This document shows, one piece after another, positions 25,801 to 40,800 of a stretch of 64,000 nucleotides of DNA. How positions within the stretch are numbered: position 1 is the stretch's first letter; every line of letters begins with the position of its first letter. The notes beneath the pieces were generated by a model. It made no database searches. It was not told where the DNA came from and saw only the letters and a program-made list of their open reading frames with translations. The translations under genes and the position numbers were made by a program. Source of the DNA: Megalonaias nervosa (lineage: Eukaryota > Mollusca > Bivalvia > Unionida > Unionidae); assembly GCA_016617855.1 (NCBI GenBank), contig JAECUM010001722.1:62001-126000 (forward strand), written 5' to 3'.

Positions 25801-28800
25801 AGCAATAAAGATGTACTTCTATCATTAAACATGAAATCACATTTACATTTGAAGATCACATATTTTAGCATACAAATTGTTTCTGAATTACTCCTTTTGC
25901 TTTATAACAACCTAAATTTGTTTTACCGATGTTTAAACCACTTTTTTGCGAGTGGTCTGCTCTTTTTCACTTCTTTCAGTTACAGTAATTATTTTCTCCA
26001 ACCTTAAAATTCGTCTCTTTTTAGTTGGAGGTTCGTCCATTGTTGTTAAGGTTCTAGTTGTTAAAATTATTAGTGCTCAGTTGTAATATCGAACGTAAAG
26101 ACGGTTTTGACTGGGCTGTGAGAAAATATGAAAAATCTATACATGTGCCTTGCATATCTAACAATTAATGAAATAAAAAGAAACAATTATCTCATCCAGA
26201 AACAGAACCATTTACTCTGAGACAAAAGTCAACGGCTTCATTCAGAGATGACATGCAGGGATTAACTCTAAAAGCAAAGTGTGTAACCTGGTTGCACCAA
26301 CTTGAATAGACATCAGCTTTGAGATTGGGATATAATCACTTAACATCGGGGGTGGGTGGGGAAAAACAACAAAGATCACAAGTCTTGAACACTATCAATC
26401 GAATCCCGCAAACGATTCTCTCTTGCTGGTTTAATAGACAATGACCTTATTCACCCCCGGCAATACAGATTAACACTAAAGACAAACAATATACGCGACC
26501 ACTATGTCAACTTTGGCACTACAACAGCAATTCGTTACATGTACATTAGCTGGTTTGCAGACTGTAGCATCTATCACCAGTAGCAACAATCCTTTTATTT
26601 TTTTTTTAATATTCCTTTTATGTTTGTTTTTTATCAGAACAATTGTTACCAGTCAAGTGGTTGTTAATAGGTCAGTGGTGTCTGTTCTTGCGATATGGTT
26701 GTTCATAGGGATGATGGGTCCTACGATAAGGCCGGGAAGCAGGCTAAGTGCGGGAATAATTAGTCTGGTTCCCTGCTTTGTACACTCCCTGCATTGCTCA
26801 CCCCTATACAAATAGCAGAGAACAATGCAGGGAGCATACGAAGCAGGGAACCAGACTAGGAAATAATCTACATGTACTTTAGTCTGGTTTACAGCATAAA
26901 CTATAAAACACATAAGCATAGCTAAAAATATTCAAATTTTTTATTTTTTTTATTTAGAACGGTATGAGTGGTCGTTCTTAGAGAAATTAAATAAAGATCG
27001 GTGGAGTTTATCCTCGTTTTTGCGATGCAGTCATTCATAGCAGTGTCGAAATGCATATTTTGCCAAGACATCATGATCACTGGTCGCATTCAGCAGGTGG
27101 TCACTCATAACAGAGTGTTTATATAATAAAAATGATCCGTGCATTACGATTGTGGTCGGAAATGACAGGTGGTCGCTCATAGCAGAGGTTGCTCATAGCA
27201 GTTTTTACTGTATATGTTGAAAATAAAATACCAGTAATAGGTATAGGAACAATTGTTCCCCTCTTTCTCCTTATATAAATCTCCATGACTCTCACAACAC
27301 ATACTTTTTTTCATAGATTATATTTATTATCCCTAGTTTATCTGGAAGTAAGAAATGTTTGATTGTAAGGTGACCCTGGGATGGTTCCCCGACCCAATGG
27401 TCAACCTATTACGGGGATAATAATAAAAAAAAAAACCCCACATACTTACTGAAATACCTCACTACCTAACTTGTGTCACAATACTCAGTCCCACCAGTAA
27501 AAAATTACCTCAAACTTTTAACAGGTTCATTATAAAGGCTGGGTTTAAAACTAAAATCCAAGTAACATCCCATTTATAGCATCATAATCTTAAAATGTAA
27601 AATACAGTCATGAATAAAAATTAGCTATATAATTAGTTGTTTGCACATATTCAGTACAATCTACAATTGTAGGCAAAAATTAAACACAATATAGATATAC
27701 ATAACATTATACTACCCACATTAATGAGTTATTTATTAACAAAATATTGAATTAACAAGATTTAATAAATATACCCTAATGTCTGACTTTACCTTTCAGG
27801 CATTAAGAAGATGTTAGCAGATGGATTTTATTCAGCTGTCTATCCAGTACACGAGGTATGACTCCTTATTGTCTTCTTTTATCACTATAATAAGAAATAT
27901 TTATTATTTTACTAATACGATTAAACCTGCCATAGTGGACACCCTATATATGGGACATGTTATTATGATAGACTGCTTGTACACTTTTTAAAAAAATTGG
28001 TTTCACAAGTTGTTTTATTGCAAGGTTTCACTGTGGAGACATGTTTAAGAACACATGGTTTAGTGTGTTTGACCACTTTATCACTGGGAGGTTGCGGGTC
28101 TGAAGCCCGGCCAAGTCATACCAAAGACTTATAAAAATGGTACTAGCAGCTGCCTTGCTTGGCACTCAGCATTAAGAGGTTAGTGTTAGGACTGGTCAGC
28201 CTGGTGTCAGGATAATGTGACTGGGTGGGACATCATGCTATATGTCTGTGGCATGATACCAAAGTGCTAGACATCACTATAAAGTGTAACACTGCAGACA
28301 TCGTAGTGATGAGACTGAAAAGCTGTTAAAGCTACATTAAAAATCCAAAACACACACACACACACACATGCACTTTATTACTGGTATATTGTACATGTAA
28401 ACAGTACCAAAAGTTTAATATTTCTGTCAATTGTTGATGGAATTGTTAATCTGATGGAAATTAATGATATAAGAAAGTACTTAAATCAGAGTCTGGTCAA
28501 AGTACCAAGTATAATTATTTCAGAAAGATATATCAACCCTTTCGTGGCTTGTACACAACATCCATGCAAGAAGGGATGCATGATTGGTTCTAATAACACA
28601 CTGGCTTGTGTGCAGGGTACTAAGATTTTGTCACAAGTCGGTGTAGGCAGGGAATGGTGCATTATCGTAGAGCAGTTTCAGTTGGTGAAGATCTTAAGGT
28701 TAAAGTATGCTTTATAAACTTCTTACTTGAACGCAATGTTTACTGCATCAGTCTTCAATTACACTTCTGGACTTTTAAAGAAATCCAATCCCAGAATGGA

Positions 28801-31800
28801 TATTATACAAAATATGAATTTGCTTGTTCCTAGAAATCAGTTGCACTCAATAATAACATGACATTTAAAAAAAATCCCATCTCATAGTTGTCTCGCACCT
28901 GATCAAAATGAAAAGAATATTCCTATTTCAAATAGATAGCTTGACCTACTTCTCACATCCCTTGCCACTAAAATAAAAGAGCAGCAATCTGTGAATTGGA
29001 CTTTTGGGAGCTGTGAAGTCTTTGGGAGAGCTATTACATATCTCGGGTTTTGTTATTTTTATAAAGAAATTTTTGTACATGATTTGAAACTAGTCTAAAC
29101 TACATGTTATTTTGATCTGATTCAGATTCCATGATGCTGATCTATACCATTCATCGGCAAAACATTAGTTCAGGAAAAGGATACTTTCCAGTGATTTTGA
29201 ATTTCTCTTCAAGTCTTCTTGACTTTGAATTGTATCTTTCTAGGGCCATTGGAAAGCAGGGTCAGTGATGAATAGCAGGAAGCTGCTGTATGACAACTGG
29301 GCCCACTGGAGCAAGTTCTTCAAAATACAGCCTCTGGACCATATCAGGTACAAGGATGGATTATTATATTAGTGTACTAAAGTCTGAGGAATAGTGTGAC
29401 TGTCTTCAACTCTATATACTTGGAGTCAAGAGTCATGATTACATGTTACCGGCGGAGTTGAGAATCAATGTGAGAGAAATCAATATGAAGCAATTAAAAT
29501 GCTCATTTACTGTAATGAACATCACCATTAAGAAAGGCTTGAATATAGTTTCTTTTCAGAATAAGCTTTCATGTTCCTAAATAATTGCCACTAAATTAAG
29601 AGAAATTAATAAAAGTCAATTTCATTTCTCATTGAAAATTTGTTCTTTTTGTTTCACTATCTCTGTTAAGTTTGTTAAAGATTCTGTGTTGTTCTGTTAT
29701 GTAGAGTAATCCTTTTGTGTTACTAAGCTGCTTAGCAGAATTATGTTTGAGGTTGATGGAGTTTTATGACAGTTGGTGGAATGGGCTGGGGATGTTAATC
29801 AGAGATGTCCATTGTACCAAAATTGGGTGTGAATGTCCTGAATTGTGGAGCCTCTTTATGAATCATGCCACCATAGAAAAAAAATGATTTTTCCTAAAAA
29901 ATAATTTTTAAAAAATGCAGAAGTTGAAGTTGTATGAGAGTAATTTAGGTCCTTTTCTGGTAATTTGTGATGGAAGATCAGTTTCCGGCAAATAAGGTGC
30001 TATTATTAAATAAAGTTGGTTTAGGTCCTTTCTAGTCTTTTCTGGAAATTCATGTCAAATTATCAGTTTTATGCAATTACCCAGAACTTTTCATTTTGCT
30101 TGATGATATTTTCTTTATGATGTATATTTTGTTTTGTTTTTTAAATTATATTTCTACAACATTTGTTTATATACAAACTACAATTGGCATTGCTTCTGTA
30201 AACCTTTTGTGTGTGTTATGACTTTAAAATGTCGGACAGTGATTGAAAGCCCATCCTGATTGCCATGAGATGATATTGGAAAGCTGAAAAGGGCAAGTAG
30301 CATTTGGAGGACAATTAAAAGATTACGAAGAGCTATGTAAAGTAAATAGTGTTATATCACTGTACATAGACATGCTTTGTAATGTTTTTAAATGATTTTA
30401 TCATTCTTCTGGCATCCACATGGAATTTTTCTTTGCTGCTCTAATTATCCCTAATTTTTCAGTAGAATTGCTAATTTTTTACCGATTTCCCTAATTTCCT
30501 TGGCAAAATCCTCTCTGTTATTTGTGTCCTTTTCCTTTGACAATGTGTTGCTCTTAAATAATATAGTATTCTTTTTCCGTGCATGCAGAGACTACTATGG
30601 GGAGAAGATTGGGTTGTATTTCGCCTGGCTGGGCTTTTATACGCAGATGCTGGTGCCTGCCTCCATCATGGGTCTCATTATTTTCATATATGGAATTGCC
30701 ATCATGGGGGACAGCTATCCCAGGTGAGGTAGAAGAAATTATAATTACAGTATCATTTTGCACAGCCAGCAGATTAGGGGATATACAGTTTCATTTTTGA
30801 GGATCTTAGCACACTAATTGTAGTTTACTGCCATAAATTAATTTTCATCTGCAAGATTTCAGGGTGACTTGTACAAAGGATATTTATGAATGTTCAAGCA
30901 CCCAGTAGTCTTTACATCCACAGATACTATTCTTTTGCAAATTCTGGCACAATTTTTCAGATTTTTAGAAAAAAGAAATTGTTTATAAAGAATATAATTC
31001 CTTAAGGCACTAAATCAGAGATCCCCCAGAGTGTAATGTCATGTGATTCACCCAAAATTTGTTTGAATTCATGCACTTGGAAAGCAGAGTTCCTGTAGAT
31101 TAATTTCAAGTTGCACATATGAAAATGTACACTGCACAGTATGCAACTTTATTCTGCTGTTCACCTTTGAAGTGCTTGCAGAAATGGTAGAAATATTTTA
31201 GCACTTATCGTGACATGTATTTTTTTGTAATTGTTTACCCATCTGGTTTCTGCTGCTTTACATCAATGGTTGTTAAACTAGATTTGATTGGCATATTGGT
31301 CCCATAACAAGCATTATGTTGAAGTTTGAGCCTCACGTCAGGGAAGTTTTACAAATGTGCGTTTATAATACGAGCTATCTAGAAGGCCCAAAATGGCAGA
31401 TTCCTAGTGTTGTTCATTTTTTAGATGACAGTTTAGTTCTGCAGATACTGTCTGATCATAGTAAAAAAGGCAATTTTTTTTTAAAGTTAGGAAGTATATC
31501 AGATTATTGGAGCTGGGAAGGTGTTAATGGAGTAACTAGTGAGTGATTTTGAACCCCAAAATGGTGTTAAATATGATTCCAATGTATATGCTGGATGGAC
31601 AAAAACAGACAGCATGCCAGTCAATGCCTTGTTTCAGTGGTATTTCTAAGTTAAATGTGGAAAAGATACAAACAAGCCGAATTAAAATACAGACAATTGA
31701 AAAGTAGAGTACGTGCAATTTTTGTGTCTTTTCTCATCACATTTTAGCCCTGCTGGATCATGTGCCACAAAAACATATAGCATAAAGGTTACGATAAATC

Positions 31801-34800
31801 TAATAAATAAGAATCTAAATATGAAATTAAGAAGTAAAGATATTTATTTGATCAAAATACTTCTGTTTGAACAAGTAGACTATGGCATTAATGGACTTAA
31901 ATCTGAAGGCAGTATTATGGAACAGTAAATTTGGTATAGTCAGTAGAGTGTAAATTAAGAAAGTTAAACTTTGGCAGAACATATGTTAGTGAAAAATCTT
32001 ATTATGGAGCAGATGCACACAAAAGACAATACCTGTGAGCTGTTGAATATTGTGCAAAACAACAATAAAGAACAGTTTTCAAACTTGTTCCAACTGGTTA
32101 AGATTCAGACAGCAAATAGTTCTCAGTTCTTATTCATACACAAATAAGGAACAGAATAAGCTCAGAAACAATCGGCAGATTAATGCTTATAAACTACAGT
32201 GGAGCAGGAAGAAAGAGAGATGGATATTGAAGTATTATGTAAAGACTGAACTATGGCTGTTTCCTCCCCCCCCCCCGTTTTCGTTCAACTTGTCTCTTAT
32301 TTTTTGACAGGGTGGGAAATCCCCCATTATGATGAAATCCTGGGAGTATCTCTGTATCTTAGAGTGCTTAAGTAGCTTTGAAATCCAAAAATGAATGACA
32401 TTGGTTTATACCATGAGTAGGATCAGATGCTTCTTTTTATAACACATTTAGCCCCACAATATGACATGCCTGCCTATCATGATTATGCCACTAGTAAACA
32501 TATAGAAAATATTAAATGTGTTATGGTAGTATTGTAATGATGATATTGCATGTTAAAGGAAAAGAGTGAAATGGTGTCTGTAAATAATTACAGGTTTTCA
32601 ACCTTTCAGCTGCACAGATTTTGACATGTAACATATTTAATTTGGGTTAATATTGTACAGCTAGGACATTGACCCATTATTAGTAAATAGTTGGCACAAG
32701 CACAAAATGTGCTTTGATCTCTTCTAGAGGAAATATAAATCTGTTATCATTTATAGCAGAAATCAGTAGTAGACTCTAACTGAACATAGTACCTTTAGTG
32801 ACAGTATATGAAGAGCACATTTCTTGAAATTGGTCTTAAAATTTGTTAGATTTTTATCAGTGAGAACTTTGCTAAAATAAACATAGAGTAACCAACATTT
32901 CGGAGTTTAGAGTTTAGACTCTAACTGAACATAGTACCTTTAGTGACAGTATATGAAGAGCACATTTCTTGAAATTGGTCTTAAAATTTGTTAGATTTTT
33001 ATCAGTGAGAACTTTGCTAAAATAAACATAGAGTAACCAACATTTCGGAGTTTAGAGTTAGCTTGATATCGCTTGCGTTTCTTATTTGCACAATGTCAGT
33101 GAAGTCAAAAGACACAAAGTATGGTCTCCAGTTCATGGGCTTGAGTTCAGCTTTACTTTGTTTGTCAGTCTCTGTATATGGAGTTAGTTTTCCAGTAGGA
33201 CTTTTGTAATTTTATACTGTTTTTGTTTTGCAAAATGTTTATATATTATGGTTTATCTTAATTGTACTATATACAATTTCAGCAGAGAGATATGTGACCC
33301 AAAACTGAACATTACGATGTGCCCTCTATGTGACTTCCAGTGTCCATATTGGAAACTGGAGGAGGCATGCTCACATGCCACTGCCAGTCGCATCTTTGAC
33401 AACAATGCCACATTGTTCTTTGCCATCTTCATGTCACTCTGGGGTAAGTTTGAAAACTGCAGTCTTAAGGGTCAAAATACATTCAGTTTACAGCTTTTGA
33501 CCAAGCTATTTTCATTACTAGATAGATTTATCTAGCATTTTACCCTGAGTTAGGTTAATACAATGCCTTAAATACACAATTCTCATCTGGGATCAGAGCG
33601 TCATTATGACCTCAAGAGTGTGCTTTCTGTATTCCATACCAGTACATATTATTTTTCTGATATTCCTTATTATTATATGCTCATTTTTGTCTCCGTTAAA
33701 TTTATTAACATTGTCAGAATCATGCACTATTTTATGATATTGCACACCTTCATATTGCACTAGTGTATTAGGAACTACTTTGTAAACAAATCAAGTACAC
33801 TCGTGTAGTAGACGCTTTACATTTTGGTTGATTAAATTTGTTTCTGAATGAACTAAAGCAGATGTGTCATGGACTTCCACATACCAGCTTCTTTGCAATA
33901 TTCCGCGTTTTGATACAATGTTTTGGATTTAGGCTAGCAATAGACACCAGACAGGTCATAAAATTGCTGGGTCCCAACAAATAACATGCAAGTGACAAGG
34001 CATAAACGTTTCTTCTTTAGGTGGTAATAAGAATGACACAAAATATACTTACAGTTTTACTTTCTGAATTCCTCAAAATGTACTTTCTTAGTTCTGCAAA
34101 TCTGAATTACATGAGCCATGTCATGGGTTCTAAAGCTTGATTACACATTTCGAAATTGTACTGTAATTTCGACTACATTCTAAGTGCAATTACATCCTCC
34201 TTACTGCACTCAAAATGAAATGAACATTATATTCCGTAGCATATTTTTGATAACTACAATTGAAAGATGTCATATTTTTCCCACATTATGATTCCAAACA
34301 TTCAATGACAGAACAGAAATACACTTGCAGATTCAACATGCTGCTCCCTCGCTGCTGAATTGAGATGTACCTTATGTAGAATTGGCATAGATAAATCCAG
34401 TCCATAATCAGAAAATTTTGTAGAATCGAGAAAAATACCAAAACCTATTCATTCCAGACCAAATGGAAAAGTTGTTGCAATGTGCATTCATTCACAGTAT
34501 GACTTTAAATTTCAATTTTAAGTAGACCAAAATGCCGTTTGCTTTCAAAAGTGGTGTCTGACATGTGACTAAGTTCAAATTTATCTGGGCAGAGTTATGC
34601 GCACATTAATGTTGTTGTATACTGATGAATCTGCGCTTGTGTATTTAATTTGGAATACAGCATAAATTCAGTTACTTTGTTTCTTATTGCGTATTTTTGT
34701 TTATATAATTTAGCCTTAGGTAGAATAAGAAAATGAGCATATAATTAAAAGGTTACTGCATTTGTATGGGAAAAATATGAACTCATTTTGTTGGATGGAT

Positions 34801-37800
34801 ATACTGCACTCCCAAGGTCATGCAGTATATCCATCAGAAAAACTTGTTCATATTTTCCCATACAAATGCAGTAACCTATGATTATTGAACATGGTTAAAT
34901 AATGAGTTGATTGATCAATATTGCAAATAAAATCTTGGAGTTCCAGGCATAACAGTGTCATTTTTAGGTTATCTGGTGCACTTGTCAGGGATAGAAGTAG
35001 CCGATGTGACTTTCTCACATGGGCAGCCTATACCACCTATTCATAGGAATGGGAGATAATCCTCTTTGACCTTGTTGGTAGATAAGCTAATGTGCCACCT
35101 GTTGGCAGTACAGCTTCTACTCTAGATACTCCATTCAGATGCTTCTGGCATAAATCCTATTACACTTGTGGTTTGTTTTGCCTTTCTTTTCATTTGTGTC
35201 TTCCCACATGGGGAATATTGTATAAATTTGTTTGACATCAAGATAATTGGTTTGTTAAATATTAAAATCTGATAAATACATCACTTGATGACTTTGCTGG
35301 ACCTAAAATCATTATTTTGCACAAAAGCCCGACACTTTGTTAAAGATACTGATATTTTTGGCAGAAATAGATATACATATAAAGTGCACAAATAACATTT
35401 ACTGGAACATTGCTGTTAAGCAAGTGGACAGTTAGTTATTTCTGCTTGAATCGAAGAGAACCTTGCAAAATATTTTGATTGAATGGTCAGATATTCTGAA
35501 TTTACCTTTTGATTTTGAAGCAACTTAATGCTAAGTTTATAATGGCTTCATCAAAATGTTTCTTTATTGAACAGTAATGCTGCAGATGACTAGAAACCAA
35601 ATATAAAGAAAAAAATATTAATAGGTTGTTTCAAAGTGTATAGTTGACTGTATCATTACCATCACTGTTTTCATCATCGTCATCGTCAATAATGGCAGCA
35701 GTAGCTGCACCATAACCATCATCATAGATCATTATTATCATCATTGAAATTATTGTTGTCATTGTTTCCAGGTACATTATTTCTTGAGTTTTGGAAGAGA
35801 AAACAAGCTGTTATTCAATACAAGTGGGATATGATTGATTTTATTAAGGAAGAGGTAAGCACAGTTTAACTTAACATCCTGCAGATTTAAAAGAAAATGT
35901 GAACCTACATTAACTTTTAATTGATGATTCTTCATGGTTGGTCTACAGTAGTAAATGGAGCTGTACTTCAGCATGTTAATAAACCTGCCAACCCTAATGA
36001 TTTTTGCAGGAAAAAAAATCTTATGGAAATGACCCTTAAAATATGGATTTTACAGAATCAAAGTAAAAATTATGGAAATATGATTGTTTGTGGTAAAATC
36101 CAAATGCTAGCTTGTCCATGTTTGATTTGGATCGGCTTTTTTTTTATTACATTCAGTGGAGTTAGTCAGGAAACCAGAATAACTTTATAGGAGTACCTCA
36201 AATGTTTTAAACTGCACATACTTTGTTATGCAGAACATCTGCATTGATCAAGCTATTACTTTTTGTCTGAAAATAGTGTCAAACAAGCACTACATTTTCA
36301 GGAGGAAAGGACAGTAAAACTCCTAAAATGTTTTTTAAGTCAGTACTGAAGAATAAATAGGAATATTCAGACTCTTGATTTGTGGGCTTTTAAATGTATG
36401 TTTACAAGCTTGACAATAGCAGGACATGATAATTTGTTACACCTTCCTGTAAACAGGTCTAACTTGGGCAAAAACATTGTCTTACTGAGAAGATTTTGTT
36501 AGGACTGGAAGGTCTGTATTAATGTTAAGGAAATGGGTCTTTTGAACTCCAAAATCAATATTAACACCAGCAGAAGTTTTTGTCAAAGAATTGTTAGCTG
36601 CATTGTAATATATTTCAGAAAATTAGATATACAGTTATCTTAAAAATTGACAATTTGTGCAGTTCAGCATCACACTGAGTGTCCCTGATCTAAGACTGTT
36701 TATTGTGGATATACTTCCAGCAGAGTTTAGTATTCGACCAATCAAACAGCATTTTACATATGTGGATGTTTCTAAGATTCAGACATTTTGTTTTAGAGTA
36801 AATGTATATTTTGAAATCTTCACTTTCACATTGGTTCTGAAATTGAGATTGTACAAGGGGCCAAGTTTATGACCTCTTCCCTTACACACCATATATAAAA
36901 TTTTTTAAAGTCTGTTATTGAATTAAATCTACCTTTTAGTGTCACCATTGAAAAGAAATTAGAAGTGTATGCAGCTTTCATGTTTCTGTTAGGCACAGGT
37001 ATTCAGCCTAAATATTGCAGTGGTTATTGTGAATAATGACCTATTTATTAATAAGGTCCTGTTTTGGCATTATAATTACATTGTCATAATGTCATGAAAT
37101 GCTTTAATGTCGAAGTGTCATTATGGTTATACAACATGGTGGTATCATTGAATCTTTTTCTGCTTGATGTTTATCCCAAGGGGAGACCTGTTGTTATCTA
37201 CTCCATCCATTCGCTGTTTAGAACAGTATAGAGTTTTTGTTTTCTCTGACCATTCTCCTAATCTGATCAAATGAGATACCCGATAAAAATCATGATAATT
37301 ATGTAATGCTTTGCTTTTTGTATGGACAGCCCAAATGATTAATAGTAGGTAAAAACAAGATGTATTTATGAATGACATGCAGTGTTCTACATTATGTGTT
37401 TTTTTCTAACAGGAACCTCCCAGACCAGAGTACCTAGCCAAGCTGGCTGACACTGCAAAGACAAAGGTTAACCCTATCACTGGGGTAAGTATAATATATG
37501 TACTCAAAACTGTTTTTGTGTGCTGTTCAGTACCCTTCCACTGGGTAAGGTTAGGGCTGAAAGTCTGTGAAATGTCTGGGAATTTGATGTTAAGTCAGGC
37601 AAATTGAAATTTTAATCAGAAGTTGGGTTATTTCAAATCCTTAGCATGGAAGAATGTAATTGGGATGAACTAGCAGGAAAATGTGTAAAACTTGTTACAG
37701 TGTGCTTGATGAAGAAGACAGATGCAGATCCCTTTATGGAGTTGATATTGGGTCAAATAATGAAATTGTTCTCGGCTGTATTTTTACTCCAGTTATTTGT

Positions 37801-40800
37801 TCTTTATTTCAGCTAGTTGTGTGGTTCATGTACTAGTATTTTGTAACTTTTGAAGTATAAATGCTAGATTCATGCATACTTTTCGTGCAGATAATTGTAC
37901 TTGATAAAACAGCAGCTTATCTATGACAAGATATTTTATAAAACTTGTACTTTCTATCTTCTGTAATTTGGCAAAATGTCTGAAAGTGGCAGTGGTTTTA
38001 CCATCTAGCAGTATCTTATTATTAAGAAATATGATTCTTTCCATTCTTTTTTATGATGAAAAGTTTTATGTTTGTTTTTTAACATGAAAATATGGTCATG
38101 AAATAAAAGTTGGCAGGAAAAACTCAGGGGTGGGGTGGGTGGGTGGGAAGTCAGAATTAATCTGTGTGAACCCTGCTTTCAGTTTTAATGCAGAAATGTT
38201 TTAAGGCGATGCCCCTTGTGGTTCTTTTGCTGGAATTTGATGTGGTATTGTTTGTTTTTCTTTTTTTTCTCAAAAATGTACACATTTAGGTCTTTTTTTA
38301 TTGCCATGAAAACTCATTTAATTTAAGAAGGGTTTTTTCAAAATACTCTTGTTTAAGAAAACCATAAAAAATGTTGTTATTCCTAATGTCATAGAAAACT
38401 GGCTTGGATATTTGAATATTTTGTCATTTATTTCAGAAGTTTATATATAATAGAAGACTGCTACCCATCATCTACATTGGTTAAGTCTGCTTGTGTTAAT
38501 AGTCAGTTGTGGCCTGTTATTAACAGCCACATTGCTTTGTGACATGATCTGTATGATACATGAGCACATACTGCATTGCTGTATTTATAAGGTTGTAACT
38601 GTACAAGCTGAATAAACATAATGTTACTAAAACATCTCCATGTGTAACTGCAGGAATCAGGCAAGAAAAACAAGGAATGTTATTTTGGGATTTTATATAG
38701 TACAATTGAAAAGATGGAATGAAAGAGTAAGGAAAAAATAATATAGATGAAGATTGTCACAAATTCTACACAGATGTTTAATGTGTTCAGTAAATGTTTA
38801 TAATGAATATCCAGCTCCAGGAATTCTGGAAATTTTTCACATATCTTAGTACGACTTACCATCATAGTTAGCACGGCGATTCACTCAAGACAGCATTGTG
38901 CAGAAGGGAAGACAAATCCAAGAGCACCTGAAAACTCTAATGGGAATGAAGAATAGGGTGTGCCATCTGCAAAAGATGGGTGACTGATATAAATATGTCT
39001 AATTAATGCATAATTTTGTTACAGTCAACTTGAAAGAATTCTTAATTGTTTGAGTGCTACGAAACACCCCAGTAAGATATTTGCAAACATGAGAGCCATT
39101 AATCAAGTACATGCAGTATATGAAATCAAGCTTGAAACAAAATAAAAATATTGATATCAAACCAGTAGATATATCCAAACTCATCTATATGAACAACCAG
39201 TTAAAGAATTTGGAAATGTGAATTATCCTCTGAAAGAAAAGCTTTTGGGATGTCTTTTGTTCATCATCTATCCATCCATTATCACAAGTTTGCTATGCCT
39301 CCTAAACTGTTTAGAGGATTGTCATGAAAGTTTACAAGCATAGTCATCTCAGGCCTAGTTGGTTCTAAATAAAATGTTGCTGATCTGATGTCGAGTATGG
39401 CAACCACAACAGCAGTCTTTAAAATCTTGTCACTGCTTCACCTGAATGAATGGGCATATCAACAGAGGGTTTTAACTAAAAGACTTTGTATGGTGTCTGG
39501 CTGATCGTAAATAAAAATGGTGCCAATCTGACATCCAATATAGCCACCAGAGCAGTCATCATGAAAATCTTGTCAATGCTACTCCTTCTGAACAGAAGTC
39601 ATATTAACATGGGGTTTCTATCAACAGACTTTTTAAAGCGATTTGTTGGTACTAAATGAAAATGATGCCGCTTGCACATTCAGCATAGCTGCCACTGCTG
39701 CCATCTTTTGTTCTTCTGAGTTGATGATCATGGCGTTCTTACTAAGACTTTGTAGGATATCTAATGGTCATAAATGAAAATGGTGCCACTCAGTGGCCAT
39801 TTGGAAGATGTTATCACAACTGCTCTTAAATGAATGATCATATTACCATGGTGGTTTCACTGAAAGACTTCTTATGACACCCGGTTGGTCCTAAATGAAG
39901 ATGGTGCCAATCTGACCTATATAGCCACCACAGTCTCCATCTTGACATTAATTATTGCTACTTATACATGATTGGTCATTTCAGCGTTGTGCTTTCACCA
40001 GAAGTCTTCTTATGATGTCTTGTTTGTCTTAAATGAAGTTGGTACACATCTAATAGCCACCATGGCAGCCATGTGAATATCATGTTATTGTTGCTAATCC
40101 AAAGCAGAAAGCCACATCAACAGAAGACATTATATGATGTCTTGTTGGTCGTAAATTAAAATGATACTGATTTGATGTTCAGTATGGCCATCTTGTCACT
40201 ATTAAAATTAAACTGAAAGGCATTTTAATATGGGTTTTCATTGGAAGGGTTCTTATGGTGTCTAGTTGGTCCTAAATGAATATGATGCTAAGTGACCCTC
40301 AGTATGCATACCACAGTGACCATCGTATTAATGTTGCCCCTACTCCTCCTATATAGACAGCTATATTAAGATTGTGTTTTCACAAATAGACTTCTTACGA
40401 TACTAATTTTGGCTGAAATAGAAAATGGTGCCAACTGTATATCCAGTATGACTGTTTTTCTGTCACTTTTCCCCCTCATTTGATAGCCATATTGATGTGG
40501 AGTTTCACCCAAGGCTTCTAATGATATCTGACATCCACTATATCCACCACAGCAGCTAAGTGAAAATCTTGTTATTGCTGAAGATCATCGGAGATGGTTC
40601 AGCACTTGACTGTTAAAAGGAAGAAATGGTCTTGTCTTCAATTCCTATTAAATTTTTTTGCCCAGTAGGCTACCAGTCCTAAGATGTTTGTATCAAGAAA
40701 TTACTTTTTATGCTCATTTGATTGATATGAGTTACTGCATTCTTTTACTTGCAACTGTATGAAGTTTATGACACAATATAGTGAATGCAACTACTCTTGC

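Larger units (their letters stand above)
24067..27799 (+). other. Intron 4
   Basis: It contains SINE copy c and the inverted-repeat element at 25578-27212. 24067-24838, 25161-25577 and 27213-27799 show no feature. Confidence 0.8.
33444..35771 (+). other. Intron 8
   Basis: It contains the 130-bp palindrome near 34.8 kb and the ATC-rich tract before exon 9. Other parts show nothing. Confidence 0.75.
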
